Below, piece by piece: positions 8,107 through 16,300 of a DNA stretch of 64,000 bases. A program made the translations under genes and the position numbers. The notes below the pieces were generated by a model. That model ran no database searches, was not told the DNA's origin, and saw only the letters and a program-made list of their open reading frames with translations. This DNA is from Hypnocyclicus thermotrophus (lineage in GTDB: Bacteria; Fusobacteriota; Fusobacteriia; Fusobacteriales; Fusobacteriaceae). Location of the stretch: the NCBI RefSeq assembly GCF_004365575.1, contig NZ_SOBG01000009.1:47126-111125 (forward strand). Reading direction: 5' to 3'. Each line of letters opens with the position of its first letter. Position 1 is the first letter of the stretch.

Positions 8107-9339
8107 ATGAAAACATATCTAATAACAGGTGGAGCGGGTTTTATTGGAGCAAATTTTGTTAAATACATGCTTAAAAAATATAATGATATTAATATAATTG
8201 TACTTGATAAACTGACTTATGCAGGTAATTTAGGTACTATAAAAAAAGAATTAAATGATAATAGAGTAAAATTTGTAAAAGGTGACATTGCTAATAGAGA
8301 GTTAATTGAATATATATTTGCGAATAATAATATTAATTATGTTGTTAACTTCGCTGCAGAATCTCATGTGGACAGAAGTATAGAAAATCCAAAATTATTT
8401 TTAGAAACAAATATTATTGGTACACAAAATTTACTTGATGTAGCAAAAGCTCATTGGGTAATAGGAAAAAATGAAAAAGGTTATCCAATATTTAGAGACA
8501 ATGTAAAATTTTTACAAGTATCAACAGATGAAGTATATGGAGCACTAGATAGAGATTTTCCAGATGGAAAATTATTAATTGAAGAAAAAAAATTAACAAT
8601 AGATAATGGATTAAGTTTAGAAGAATTAAATAAAGTATTAAAGGATAGAGAAGTAATACCAAAAATATTTGGTAAAAAATTCTTTACAGAAAACACTCCA
8701 TTAGATCCAAGAAGTCCTTATTCTTCGAGTAAAGCAGGAGCAGATATGATAGTAAGAGCATATAATGAAACATATCATATGCCGATAAATATAACAAGAT
8801 GTAGTAATAATTATGGACCATATCATTTTCCAGAAAAATTAATACCTTTAATGATAAAAAATGTATTAGAAGGGAAGAAATTACCAGTATATGGAGATGG
8901 AAAACAAGTAAGAGATTGGTTATATGTAGAAGACCATTGTAAAGGAATAGATATGGTAATAAATGGTGGGAAAATAGGAGAAATATATAATATAGGTGGA
9001 TTTAATGAAGAGCAAAATATAAATATAGTAAAATTAATAATAAAAATAATAAGAGAATTAATAGAAGAAAATACAGAATATGAAAAAATCTTGAAAATAG
9101 AAAAAGAAAATATAAATGAAGAACTAATAACATATGTACAAGATAGATTAGGGCATGATGCAAGATATGCGATAGACCCAAGTAAAACAGTAAAAGAATT
9201 AGGATTTTACCCAGAGACACCATTTACAGTAGGAATAAGAAAAACAATAAAATGGTATTTAGATAATCAAGAATGGGTAAAAGAAGTAGTAAGTGGAGAT
9301 TATCAAAAATATTATGAAAAAATGTATGAAAGTAGATAA
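8107..9339 (+). CDS. rmlB: dTDP-glucose 4,6-dehydratase RmlB
   Basis: Second dTDP-rhamnose enzyme (dTDP-glucose to dTDP-4-keto-6-deoxyglucose). GGAGFIGANF binds NAD; STDEVYG holds the catalytic Thr-Asp-Glu, and Tyr/Lys are in YSSSKAGAD. At 410 residues it is about 60 longer than E. coli RmlB. The extra length is mainly an insertion of roughly 45 residues (about 146-192) between STDEVYG and FFTENTPLDPRS, a form I also associate with other Fusobacteria, plus a longer C-terminal part. TAGGAGGG precedes ATG 8107. Separated from rmlACD by the glycosyltransferase operon; a terminator follows. Confidence 0.95.
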   Translation: MKTYLITGGAGFIGANFVKYMLKKYNDINIIVLDKLTYAGNLGTIKKELNDNRVKFVKGDIANRELIEYIFANNNINYVVNFAAESHVDRSIENPKLFLETNIIGTQNLLDVAKAHWVIGKNEKGYPIFRDNVKFLQVSTDEVYGALDRDFPDGKLLIEEKKLTIDNGLSLEELNKVLKDREVIPKIFGKKFFTENTPLDPRSPYSSSKAGADMIVRAYNETYHMPINITRCSNNYGPYHFPEKLIPLMIKNVLEGKKLPVYGDGKQVRDWLYVEDHCKGIDMVINGGKIGEIYNIGGFNEEQNINIVKLIIKIIRELIEENTEYEKILKIEKENINEELITYVQDRLGHDARYAIDPSKTVKELGFYPETPFTVGIRKTIKWYLDNQEWVKEVVSGDYQKYYEKMYESR

Positions 9340-9342
9340 AAT

Positions 9343-9371
9343 AAAAAGTCCTCTATAAAAGAGGATTTTTT
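9343..9371 (+). terminator. Terminator after rmlB
   Basis: Stem AAAAAGTCCTC (9343-9353) pairing with GAGGATTTTTT (9361-9371) through one G-T pair, loop of 7, ending in a T-run just after the rmlB stop. Confidence 0.85.
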
Positions 9372-9426
9372 ATTTGTTTTATACAAATTTTTTATTGAAA
9401 AATTTAATTAATTTTAATATAAATTA

Positions 9427-9435
9427 TGTTATAAT
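9427..9435 (+). promoter_or_regulatory. Extended -10 promoter before the HhH gene
   Basis: TGTTATAAT (TG-n-TATAAT) at 9427-9435, 45 bases before the ATG at 9480; no good -35 at 16-18 bases. Confidence 0.5.
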
Positions 9436-9479
9436 TTAAAAAGGGAAAATTTAAAAAAAATAAAAAAGGGGATAGGGGG

Positions 9480-10019
9480 ATGAAAAAAATCTTTATTAAA
9501 GGATTATTTTTTGTTGTATTAATTTTTATTGGGATAAGTATAGATAAATATTTAAATAATAATTATGAAAAAGAAAAAAACGAAAAGAAACTATTATTTC
9601 AAGAAAAAGTTATACCTATTGAAAAAATAGATATAAATATTGCAACAAAAGAAGAATTTTTAGAAAAAGGGATATCTCTTAGTAAATATGAAAAAATAAA
9701 AGAGTATATTGAGATTGTAGGAGGAATAGAAAAAATAGATAATTTAATAACAATCAAGGGATTTGGGAAAAAAACTATTGAGATATTAAAAGAAAAATTT
9801 TATACAAAAAGAAATATAAAACGAAAAAAAATTTATATAAATAAAGCAACAGAAAAAGAGTTGTTATATTTTGGATTTACAAAAAAAGAGATAGAAAAAA
9901 TAAAAAAATATAAAAAAGAAAATAAGATGGTTTATTCAAACTTAGATTTATTAAAAATATTAGAAAAAGATAGATATATTCAATTTAAAGATTATATATT
10001 ATATACAAAATATAACTAG
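9480..10019 (+). CDS. Membrane-anchored tandem helix-hairpin-helix protein, ComEA-like
   Basis: 179 residues. A single hydrophobic helix (about 6-22) anchors a Lys-rich outer part. Two ComEA-like helix-hairpin-helix units follow: DINIATKEEFLEKG with LITIKGFGKKTIEILK (about 52-105) and YINKATEKELLYFG with YSNLDLLKILEK (about 119-165). ComEA binds double-stranded DNA during natural transformation; here the N-INxATxxEL signature is kept but the first hairpin is degenerate. Followed 11 bases later by an M50 protease. A DNA-binding role is inferred from the fold only; it could also be an unrelated HhH envelope protein. Confidence 0.7.
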   Translation: MKKIFIKGLFFVVLIFIGISIDKYLNNNYEKEKNEKKLLFQEKVIPIEKIDINIATKEEFLEKGISLSKYEKIKEYIEIVGGIEKIDNLITIKGFGKKTIEILKEKFYTKRNIKRKKIYINKATEKELLYFGFTKKEIEKIKKYKKENKMVYSNLDLLKILEKDRYIQFKDYILYTKYN

Positions 10020-10030
10020 AGGTGAAAAAA

Positions 10031-10759
10031 ATGAAAGACTTTTTAGAAGAAATAAAAAGAAACAATCCTAATATACCTAAAATTACAAAATATATATATT
10101 TAGGAATTTTAGGATTAATAGGATTATTAATAATTAATTCAATAATAAAAAATCCATTGATATTAGCACAAATTTTAGTACTTATAATATCAGTATCATT
10201 GCATGAATTAGCTCATGGATATATTGCCTATAAGTTTGGTGATCCTACAGCAAAAATAGCAGGAAGAATTACACTTAATCCAATAAAACATATAGATTTA
10301 TTAGGATTATTAGTTCCAGTATTGCTTATATTTAGTGGAGCACCATTTGTAATTGGATGGGCCAAACCAATACCAGTATCGTATAAAATATTAAAAGACA
10401 ATAAAAAAGCTTATTTTTCTGTAGCTATAGCAGGAATATTAACTAATTTGATTTTAGTATTTTTAGTAGCAACAATTATAAAATTTGTATCATTAAATAT
10501 AGTTTTAGCTAATATTATGTTTTATATGATTCAAATAAATTTAATTTTAGCAATATTTAATCTTATACCTATTCCGCCATTAGATGGCTCAAAAATATTA
10601 GAATCTTTCTTAGATTATAGAGGAAAATTATATTTACAAAACATTGAAAAATATGGTTTTATAATAATAATAGTACTTTTATATACCGGAATGTTAGAAA
10701 GATTAATGATGCCAATATATAATTTATTTTTAATAATAATAAAAATATACATAAATTAA
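10031..10759 (+). CDS. Site-2 protease family (M50) membrane metalloprotease
   Basis: 242-residue polytopic membrane protein. The zinc motif HELAH occurs in VSLHELAHGYIAYKFGD, and the second metal ligand is the Asp in PIPPLDGSKIL, both in membrane helices, as in the SpoIVFB/YwhC-type compact M50 branch. No PDZ domain. ATG 10031 is chosen because AGAGGTG (10018-10024) is spaced correctly for it; the GTG at 10022 lies within that site. Likely co-transcribed with the HhH gene. Substrate unknown. Confidence 0.9.
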   Translation: MKDFLEEIKRNNPNIPKITKYIYLGILGLIGLLIINSIIKNPLILAQILVLIISVSLHELAHGYIAYKFGDPTAKIAGRITLNPIKHIDLLGLLVPVLLIFSGAPFVIGWAKPIPVSYKILKDNKKAYFSVAIAGILTNLILVFLVATIIKFVSLNIVLANIMFYMIQINLILAIFNLIPIPPLDGSKILESFLDYRGKLYLQNIEKYGFIIIIVLLYTGMLERLMMPIYNLFLIIIKIYIN

Positions 10760-10811
10760 AGCTAAGAAATTAGTAATTAATAAAATTTTTAAAAGCTAGG
10801 GTATTTAAATG

Positions 10812-11010
10812 TTGAAAAATATAAATAAACTTTAATAAAAATAAATAGATTAATAAGATAAATGAAGTATTATATGAAAATGATACTGATAAAGAAAGGT
10901 AGGTGAAAAGCCGTTACCAAAACCTAACTAATATAATAGCTTATAATCTAGTAAATGAAGTTCATTAAATCTGAAATTAAAAAGCTTTATAGAATTTTGG
11001 AAACGGGGAA
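10812..11010 (+). promoter_or_regulatory. Structured leader upstream of the TRIC-family gene
   Basis: A possible -35 TTGAAA lies at 10812. The ~160-nt region before ATG 11011 is less AT-rich in patches and can fold: TAGGT (10900-10904) with ACCTA (10922-10926), and AAAAAGC (10979-10985) with GCTTTTT (11013-11019). The latter would close a stem over the ribosome binding site GGGG and the start codon. The segment GGTGAAAAGCC (10902-10912) recalls part of the cobalamin riboswitch core, but the rest of that core is missing. Candidate cis-regulatory RNA of unknown class. Confidence 0.35.
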
Positions 11011-11619
11011 ATGCTTTTTGTATTTAATATAATAGGAGTAATAGCCTTTGCAATATCTGGAGCATTAAAAGGATTGAAACACGAGTTAGATATATTTGGA
11101 ATAATAGTTTTAGGTGGAATAACAGCAGTAGGAGGAGGAATAATAAGGGATATTATATTAAATAAAATTCCAATTATTTTTATGAATGAGTTAGATATTT
11201 ATATTGCAATATCTTCGGCAATTATTACATATACTGTTGGTAAAAAGTTAGAATTTTTTTCTTTATATGTAAAAATATTTGATGCAATAGGACTTGCTAC
11301 TTTTGTTGTAATTGGTTCAAAAATTGCACTTAATAACAATATGTCAATATTAGGGACGGGAATATTAGCTACTCTTACAGGTGTAGGCGGAGGAGTTGTC
11401 CGAGATATATTAGTGAAAGAGATACCATTTATTTTAAAAGAAGACATATATGCAACTTTATGTTTTTTTGGTGGTATGATATACTGGGTGATTAATAAAA
11501 AATTTTATACAGAAGATGATTTAGTTTATAATATGATGTTTATATTTATTATTTTTATTTTTAGAATATTAGCAATAAAATATAATTTAAACTTACCTAA
11601 AAGAAAAATAGAAAGTTAA
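11011..11619 (+). CDS. TRIC cation channel / UPF0126 family membrane protein
   Basis: 202 residues, two tandem homologous halves of three helices each plus a seventh helix. Each half carries the family Gly-rich signature: GGITAVGGGIIRDI (about 35-48) and LTGVGGGVVRDI (about 121-132). Bacterial members (YadS/YicG) are proposed glycine or cation transport proteins. ATG 11011 follows ACGGGGAA. The long leader upstream suggests post-transcriptional control. Confidence 0.9.
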   Translation: MLFVFNIIGVIAFAISGALKGLKHELDIFGIIVLGGITAVGGGIIRDIILNKIPIIFMNELDIYIAISSAIITYTVGKKLEFFSLYVKIFDAIGLATFVVIGSKIALNNNMSILGTGILATLTGVGGGVVRDILVKEIPFILKEDIYATLCFFGGMIYWVINKKFYTEDDLVYNMMFIFIIFIFRILAIKYNLNLPKRKIES

Positions 11620-11735
11620 ATACTAAAGATAAAATCAAATAATTAAGAGTAGTGTAAAAAACAAGAAATTATGAATTAGTGAAGGTAAATATAAAATAAA
11701 AATTAAAAATAAAAAAATACTAAAAGGAGTTTTAT

Positions 11736-12845
11736 ATGAGTTATAATATTTTAATTGTAGAAGATATAGCAGCAGCTCGTACATTATATAAAAAAGCTCT
11801 TGAAACAGAAAAATATTTGATAACAGATACAGATAGAGGAATGGAAGCAATAAGAATACTAAAAGCTAAAAAAGTTCATTATGATTTAGTGATACTGGAT
11901 ATAAGACTTCCTGATATAAATGGTAATGAAGTTCTTAAACAAATAAGAGAGTTTGAAAAAGATATACCTGTACTTGTACTTACAGCTTTTTCAGATAAAG
12001 ATATGGTAATTGATATGGTTAATTATGGTGTGAATGATTACTTGATAAAACCAATATCAATACAAAAATTAAGAGAAAGGGTATTTCAAGTATTAGAAGG
12101 AAGAAAAAAAGATATTATAACTATAAAAGGAAAAAGAACACCAAATAGAAAAAAAGAAATACAAGAAAGTAATTACTTATGGACTAAAGAAACTATTTGT
12201 CCTATATGTGGAACAAAATTTGAGAGTTATAATTATAAGAACAAATCACAAAAATTAATAAAAATAGAAACAGATTTTCATGAAGTATATGAAAAATTCG
12301 ATCCAATAATATATGATATATATGTGTGCCCACATTGCTTTTTTTCTGCAAAACCATCAGAATTTAATACTTTAGAACTTAAAGAAATAAGAGCATTATC
12401 GAAAGTGACAAGAGAAAGTAAATATAATTTTTATGAGCTAAGAGATATTGATATGGGACTAGAAAGTTATCAACTTTTATTAAAATGTTATAAATTATAT
12501 AAAAAAATAACTAAAAGTGAATATGCTAATATATATATAAAAATTGCATGGTTATATAGAGATAAAAAAGATAATAATAATGAAAAAAAATATCTTGAAT
12601 TAGCGCTTAAAGAATATGAAAAAAGATATAATTTAGGAGAAAGAATAGAAGGAAAAGATGGAGAATTAAAGCTGAAATATATGATAGCTGAGATATCTAA
12701 TAGACTAGAACATTATGAAAAAGCAATGAAATATTTTAGAGAAATATTACAGGATAAAAAATATAAAGAGGAAAAAATTTATGAAAAAGCGCAAATTCAG
12801 TTACAAAATATGCTTGAGAAAAGAAAAAAAGAAAAAGGAGATTAA
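11736..12845 (+). CDS. Response regulator receiver fused to DUF2225 and TPR-like region
   Basis: 369 residues. Residues 1-125 are a receiver domain with acidic pair ED in LIVEDIAA, phospho-acceptor Asp in VILDIRLPD (about 54), Thr in LTAF and Lys in YLIKP. Residues about 150-230 match DUF2225: CPICGTKF and YVCPHCFFSA, two CxxC knuckles likely binding zinc. The remainder is TPR-like helices (IKIAWLYRDKK, KAMKYFREIL). No histidine kinase or DNA-binding domain is present, so output would be by protein contact or the zinc domain. yigZ begins 2 bases after the stop. Function of DUF2225 is unknown. Confidence 0.85.
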   Translation: MSYNILIVEDIAAARTLYKKALETEKYLITDTDRGMEAIRILKAKKVHYDLVILDIRLPDINGNEVLKQIREFEKDIPVLVLTAFSDKDMVIDMVNYGVNDYLIKPISIQKLRERVFQVLEGRKKDIITIKGKRTPNRKKEIQESNYLWTKETICPICGTKFESYNYKNKSQKLIKIETDFHEVYEKFDPIIYDIYVCPHCFFSAKPSEFNTLELKEIRALSKVTRESKYNFYELRDIDMGLESYQLLLKCYKLYKKITKSEYANIYIKIAWLYRDKKDNNNEKKYLELALKEYEKRYNLGERIEGKDGELKLKYMIAEISNRLEHYEKAMKYFREILQDKKYKEEKIYEKAQIQLQNMLEKRKKEKGD

Positions 12846-12847
12846 AA

Positions 12848-13423
12848 TTGAATACTGTAGAAAAAGAATGCATAATTGAATTTGAAGAAAAAAAATCAAA
12901 ATTTATAGGATATATAAAACCTATTTCTACAAAAAAAGAGGCAGAAGATTTCATAAAATCTATCAAAATAAAACATAATAATGCTACTCATAATGTTCCA
13001 GTGTATAGAGTTATAGATAATGGTAAAGAATACTTTAAATTTGATGATGATGGCGAACCTAGTGGAACAGCAGGAAAACCAATGGCAGAAATAATTAATT
13101 TAAAAGAAATATATAATGTAGTTATTGTAGCAACTAGATATTTTGGTGGAATAAAATTAGGGGCTGGTGGACTTGTAAGAAACTATGCTAAAACTGCAAA
13201 ACTTGCTATTGAAGAAGCTAAGATAATAGAATATATAGAAAAAGTAGAAATTATAATAGATTTTCCTTATAATATAAGTGGAGAAATAGATAGAATTATA
13301 ATTTCAAATGATATAGAGATATTAGAAAAAACTTATGATGCAAGAATAACATTTAAAATAAGAGTTGATAAAGTAAAAGAAAGCTTATTTAATAATATAA
13401 AAGATGTTATAGTAATTAAGTAA
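12848..13423 (+). CDS. yigZ: YigZ/IMPACT family protein (UPF0029)
   Basis: 191 residues. The UPF0029 domain shows SKFIGYIKPI, THNVPVYRV and the family signature VATRYFGGIKLGAGGLVRNY. A second smaller C-terminal domain follows. Family members bind nucleic acid or ribosome factors; the bacterial role is unclear. TTG start at 12848 with GGAG seven bases upstream; coupled to the preceding REC-DUF2225 gene. Confidence 0.9.
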   Translation: MNTVEKECIIEFEEKKSKFIGYIKPISTKKEAEDFIKSIKIKHNNATHNVPVYRVIDNGKEYFKFDDDGEPSGTAGKPMAEIINLKEIYNVVIVATRYFGGIKLGAGGLVRNYAKTAKLAIEEAKIIEYIEKVEIIIDFPYNISGEIDRIIISNDIEILEKTYDARITFKIRVDKVKESLFNNIKDVIVIK

Positions 13424-13455
13424 AATGTCAAGTAAAATAAGTTTACAAAAAACTC

Positions 13456-13484
13456 TTGAAAAAAAATATGAATTATGGTAAAAT
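13456..13484 (+). promoter_or_regulatory. Promoter of rpmE
   Basis: -35 TTGAAA (13456-13461), 17-bp spacer, -10 TAAAAT (13479-13484) with extended TGG just before it; 42 bases before ATG 13526. Confidence 0.75.
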
Positions 13485-13525
13485 AGTTTTCGTATTATTA
13501 GAAAATTAAGTGAGGTGAAAGATTA

Positions 13526-13732
13526 ATGAAAAAAGGAATTCATCCAGAATACAAAGACGTAAAAGTTTCATGCTCATGTGGAAATGAATTTGAAACAAAA
13601 TCAACTTATTCTAAAGGTGATGAAATAAAAGTAGGAATTTGTTCGAACTGTCATCCTTTCTATACAGGAAAGGCTAAATTCGTTGACCAAACAGGAAGAG
13701 TTGACAAATTTAAGAAAAAATATAATCTATAA
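13526..13732 (+). CDS. rpmE: Ribosomal protein bL31, zinc-binding form
   Basis: 68 residues, the usual length. Contains the C+ zinc ligands CSCG near residue 16 and [14 protein letters not shown] near 37, followed by [11 protein letters not shown]. Stands alone between its own promoter and a strong terminator. SD AGGTG upstream of ATG 13526. Confidence 0.96.
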   Translation: MKKGIHPEYKDVKVSCSCGNEFETKSTYSKGDEIKVGICSNCHPFYTGKAKFVDQTGRVDKFKKKYNL

Positions 13733-13733
13733 T

Positions 13734-13766
13734 AAAACAGAGCTAAGTTTTTGCTCTGTTTTTTTT
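13734..13766 (+). terminator. Terminator after rpmE
   Basis: Perfect 10-bp stem AAAACAGAGC (13734-13743) and GCTCTGTTTT (13753-13762), 9-nt loop, eight Ts. Confidence 0.92.
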
Positions 13767-13791
13767 GTAAAATTTTAAAGGAGGGATATAA

Positions 13792-14415
13792 ATGGGCGTG
13801 TTTGAAATGAACCATCCACTTATTCAACATAAATTATCTTATCTTAGAAATAAAGATACTGATACAAAAATTTTTAGAGAAACTCTTAATGAAATAGCAG
13901 GTCTTATGACTTATGAAGCTACAAAAGGTCTTAGATTAAAAGAGGTAGAAACAGAAACTCCTATAATGAAAACTACTACAAAAGTATTAGCTGATCCAGT
14001 AGCAATAGTACCTATACTTAGAGCAGGTCTTGGAATGGTAGAAGGAATGGTAACTTTTTTACCAACTGCAAGAGTAGGGCATATAGGTGTGTATAGAAAT
14101 GAAGAAACATTAGAACCGGTATATTATTATTGTAAATTACCAGTAGATATAGCTAAAAGTAAAGTATTTTTGGTAGATCCAATGCTTGCTACAGGTGGTT
14201 CTGCTAATTATGCTATAGATTATTTAAAACAAAAAGGAGTAAAAGATATATCGTTTTTATGTATAATAGCTGCTCCAGAAGGAATAGAAAGAGTACAAGA
14301 AGCACATCCAGATGTTGATATATATGCTGCATCTATAGATGAAGGATTAAATGAAAAATCATATATTTATCCTGGACTTGGAGATGCTGGTGATAGAATA
14401 TTTGGAACAAAATAA
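13792..14415 (+). CDS. upp: Uracil phosphoribosyltransferase
   Basis: Pyrimidine salvage: uracil plus PRPP gives UMP. 207 residues, full length. PRPP loop [11 protein letters not shown] (about 130-140), LRAGLGM, and the C-terminal uracil-binding [16 protein letters not shown] are present. GGAGGG precedes ATG 13792. Monocistronic, between the rpmE terminator and its own. Confidence 0.97.
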   Translation: MGVFEMNHPLIQHKLSYLRNKDTDTKIFRETLNEIAGLMTYEATKGLRLKEVETETPIMKTTTKVLADPVAIVPILRAGLGMVEGMVTFLPTARVGHIGVYRNEETLEPVYYYCKLPVDIAKSKVFLVDPMLATGGSANYAIDYLKQKGVKDISFLCIIAAPEGIERVQEAHPDVDIYAASIDEGLNEKSYIYPGLGDAGDRIFGTK

Positions 14416-14421
14416 TTTTTT

Positions 14422-14450
14422 AGACTAATCCTTTGATTAGTCTTTTTTTT
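14422..14450 (+). terminator. Terminator after upp
   Basis: 9-bp stem AGACTAATC (14422-14430) and GATTAGTCT (14435-14443), loop CTTT, then an uninterrupted T-run. Confidence 0.92.
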
Positions 14451-14452
14451 TC

Positions 14453-14481
14453 TTGTAATAAATTATTTAATTCTATATAAT
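14453..14481 (+). promoter_or_regulatory. Promoter of rfaE2
   Basis: -35 TTGTAA (14453-14458), 17-bp spacer, -10 TATAAT (14476-14481). Confidence 0.6.
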
Positions 14482-14544
14482 ATAAATAATATTTAATAGC
14501 TAAAAATACAAAACTAAATAAAGAATAAAAAGCCGGAGGAATAA

Positions 14545-15012
14545 ATGAATATTTTAGATAGAAAAGAAGCAGCAAAATTAGTAAAAAAACTAAAAAGCGA
14601 AGGGAAAACAGTTGTTTTTACAAATGGATGTTTTGATATTTTACATGTTGGACATTTAAGATATTTACAAGAAGCAAAAGAACTAGGCGATATACTTATT
14701 GTTGGAGTAAATTCTGATAAATCAGTTTCAAAACTTAAAGGACCTACAAGACCTATAAACACTCAAAATGATAGAGCAGAAATGTTAGTTGGATTAAAAC
14801 CAGTTGATTATACAGTAATTTTTACAGAAGATACTCCAGTAGAAATTATTAATGAATTAAAACCTTCAATTCATGTAAAAGGTGGCGATTATAAAAAAGA
14901 GGAGTTACCAGAAACTCCTATTGTTGAAAAAAATGGAGGAAAAGTTATAATTCTTTCATTAATACAAGGAAAATCCACTACTAATATAGTAAAAAAAATA
15001 CAGGAAAATTAA
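14545..15012 (+). CDS. rfaE2: D-glycero-beta-D-manno-heptose 1-phosphate adenylyltransferase
   Basis: Transfers AMP from ATP to heptose-1-phosphate, giving ADP-D,D-heptose for LPS inner core. 155 residues, matching the stand-alone C-terminal (nucleotidyltransferase) half of HldE. Motifs: FTNGCFDILHVGHLRYL (HxGH ATP site), VGVNSD, GPTRPIN and GKSTTNIV. The kinase half is not adjacent, so this is the split-gene form. The epimerase acting on its product, hldD, is at 52530. Confidence 0.95.
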   Translation: MNILDRKEAAKLVKKLKSEGKTVVFTNGCFDILHVGHLRYLQEAKELGDILIVGVNSDKSVSKLKGPTRPINTQNDRAEMLVGLKPVDYTVIFTEDTPVEIINELKPSIHVKGGDYKKEELPETPIVEKNGGKVIILSLIQGKSTTNIVKKIQEN

Positions 15013-15075
15013 AAAATAAATTTTATTTTTTTGTGTGAATTAGAGTTGAATAAAAATAAAAAAATGGAGGAATAA

Positions 15076-15540
15076 ATGAAAAAAGTACTAACTTTTTCTG
15101 AAATAGATACTTTAGTTGATAAATTATCAAATATTATAAAAAAAAATGATGTAATAGCTTTGATAGGAGATTTGGGAACGGGGAAAACTACATTTGTAAA
15201 AAGATTTGCAAAAAATTTAGGAATTACTGAAAATGTGAAGAGTCCTACATTTACTTATGTAATGGAATATAGAGATATAGAGCCTGCACTATTTCATTTT
15301 GATGTATATAGAATATGTGATGCAGAAGAGATATATGAAATAGGATATGAAGATTATTTACATAATGATGGAATTGTAATTATAGAATGGGCAAATTTAA
15401 TAGAAAGTGAACTACCAGAAGAATATTTAAAGATAGAATTATTTCATAAAGATGAAAATAGTAGAGGTGTTGAAATAAAATATATAGGAAATGAAAAAAG
15501 AGAAAAGGAGATATTAGAATATGTTGATTTTAGCAATTGA
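15076..15540 (+). CDS. tsaE: tRNA threonylcarbamoyladenosine biosynthesis ATPase TsaE
   Basis: 154 residues. P-loop GDLGTGKTTF (about 34-43), the family SPTFTYVMEY and FHFDVYR motifs, and IIEWANLI near the C-terminus. Works with TsaB and TsaD to make t6A37 on ANN-decoding tRNAs. Its end overlaps the tsaB start by 20 bases. GGAGG precedes ATG 15076. Confidence 0.95.
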   Translation: MKKVLTFSEIDTLVDKLSNIIKKNDVIALIGDLGTGKTTFVKRFAKNLGITENVKSPTFTYVMEYRDIEPALFHFDVYRICDAEEIYEIGYEDYLHNDGIVIIEWANLIESELPEEYLKIELFHKDENSRGVEIKYIGNEKREKEILEYVDFSN

Positions 15541-16201
15541 TACATCAACAAATGTAGCATCAGTAGCACTTTATGATAGTAAAAAAGGTGTTATAGGAGA
15601 AATAAATTTAAATATAGGTTTAAATCATTCAGAAACAATATTAGCAATAATAGATAATTTATTTAATATTACTAAATATTCAAAAGATAAAATAGATAGA
15701 GTAGTAGTATCTATTGGACCAGGTTCTTTTACTGGGATACGAGTAGGAGTAGCAATTGCAAAAGGAATAGTTTATGGAAAAGATATAGAAATAGTTGGTA
15801 TAAATGAACTAGATATGCTTTCTTATACAGTTTCAAAAACAGATAAAAAAATTATATCTATGATAGATGCTAGAAAAGAAAAAGTTTTTTATGCCGAATA
15901 TAAATATGATAAAAGTGAAATTAAACAAATATCTGAATATAGAGTAGATTTCATAAAAAATATTATTGAAAATTCTAAAGAAGAATTTATTTTTACAGGT
16001 GATGGTGCTATTAAATATAGAGAGAAAATATTAGAATATACTAATAATAAAGGGATTATTATAAATAATAGTACAGGATATTCTAGGGCAGCAATATTAG
16101 CAGAATTAGGTATAAAAAAAGAAGCAGAAAATATCCATAAAATAGAACCGTATTATGTAAATAAAACTCAAGCAGAGTTAGAAAAAGAAAAAAAAGTATA
16201 A
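15521..16201 (+). CDS. tsaB: tRNA threonylcarbamoyladenosine biosynthesis protein TsaB
   Basis: 226 residues of the inactive ASKHA-fold partner of TsaD: N-terminal LILAIDTSTNVASVAL, HSETILAIID and VVSIGPGSFTGIRVG. Overlaps tsaE in another frame, with GGAG inside tsaE serving as its ribosome site. tsaD is not in the window. Confidence 0.94.
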   Translation: MLILAIDTSTNVASVALYDSKKGVIGEINLNIGLNHSETILAIIDNLFNITKYSKDKIDRVVVSIGPGSFTGIRVGVAIAKGIVYGKDIEIVGINELDMLSYTVSKTDKKIISMIDARKEKVFYAEYKYDKSEIKQISEYRVDFIKNIIENSKEEFIFTGDGAIKYREKILEYTNNKGIIINNSTGYSRAAILAELGIKKEAENIHKIEPYYVNKTQAELEKEKKV

Positions 16202-16217
16202 ATATAACATAAAACAC

Positions 16218-16246
16218 TTGAAAAAAATACAAATAAAGAGTATAAA
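16218..16246 (+). promoter_or_regulatory. Promoter of the trmB-xylFGH operon
   Basis: -35 TTGAAA (16218-16223), 17-bp spacer, -10 TATAAA (16241-16246). Confidence 0.65.
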
Positions 16247-16261
16247 TAATAGTGCAAAAAG

Positions 16262-16283
16262 TGTTGTTGCATAAAAGACAACA
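16262..16283 (+). promoter_or_regulatory. Inverted repeat in the leader of the TrmB regulator gene
   Basis: TGTTGT (16262-16267) and ACAACA (16278-16283), 10-bp spacer, just downstream of the expected transcription start. Possible operator for the encoded TrmB-type regulator; the arms are short, so this is weak. Confidence 0.3.
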
Positions 16284-16300
16284 AACCGGGAGTGGTAACT

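Noticed and set aside
8540..8690. Possible frameshift or insertion damage in rmlB
   Set aside because: The extra segment is in frame, its codon use matches the gene, and motifs on both sides are intact; a long RmlB form is known in Fusobacteria.
10898..10930. Cobalamin riboswitch before the TRIC gene
   Set aside because: Only GGTGAAAA-CC resembles the aptamer; the CCCGC/ACTGT core and downstream arms are not found.
10812..11010. Glycine riboswitch, which might be expected before a UPF0126 gene
   Set aside because: The GGAGAG and CTCTGG-type conserved segments of the glycine aptamer are absent.
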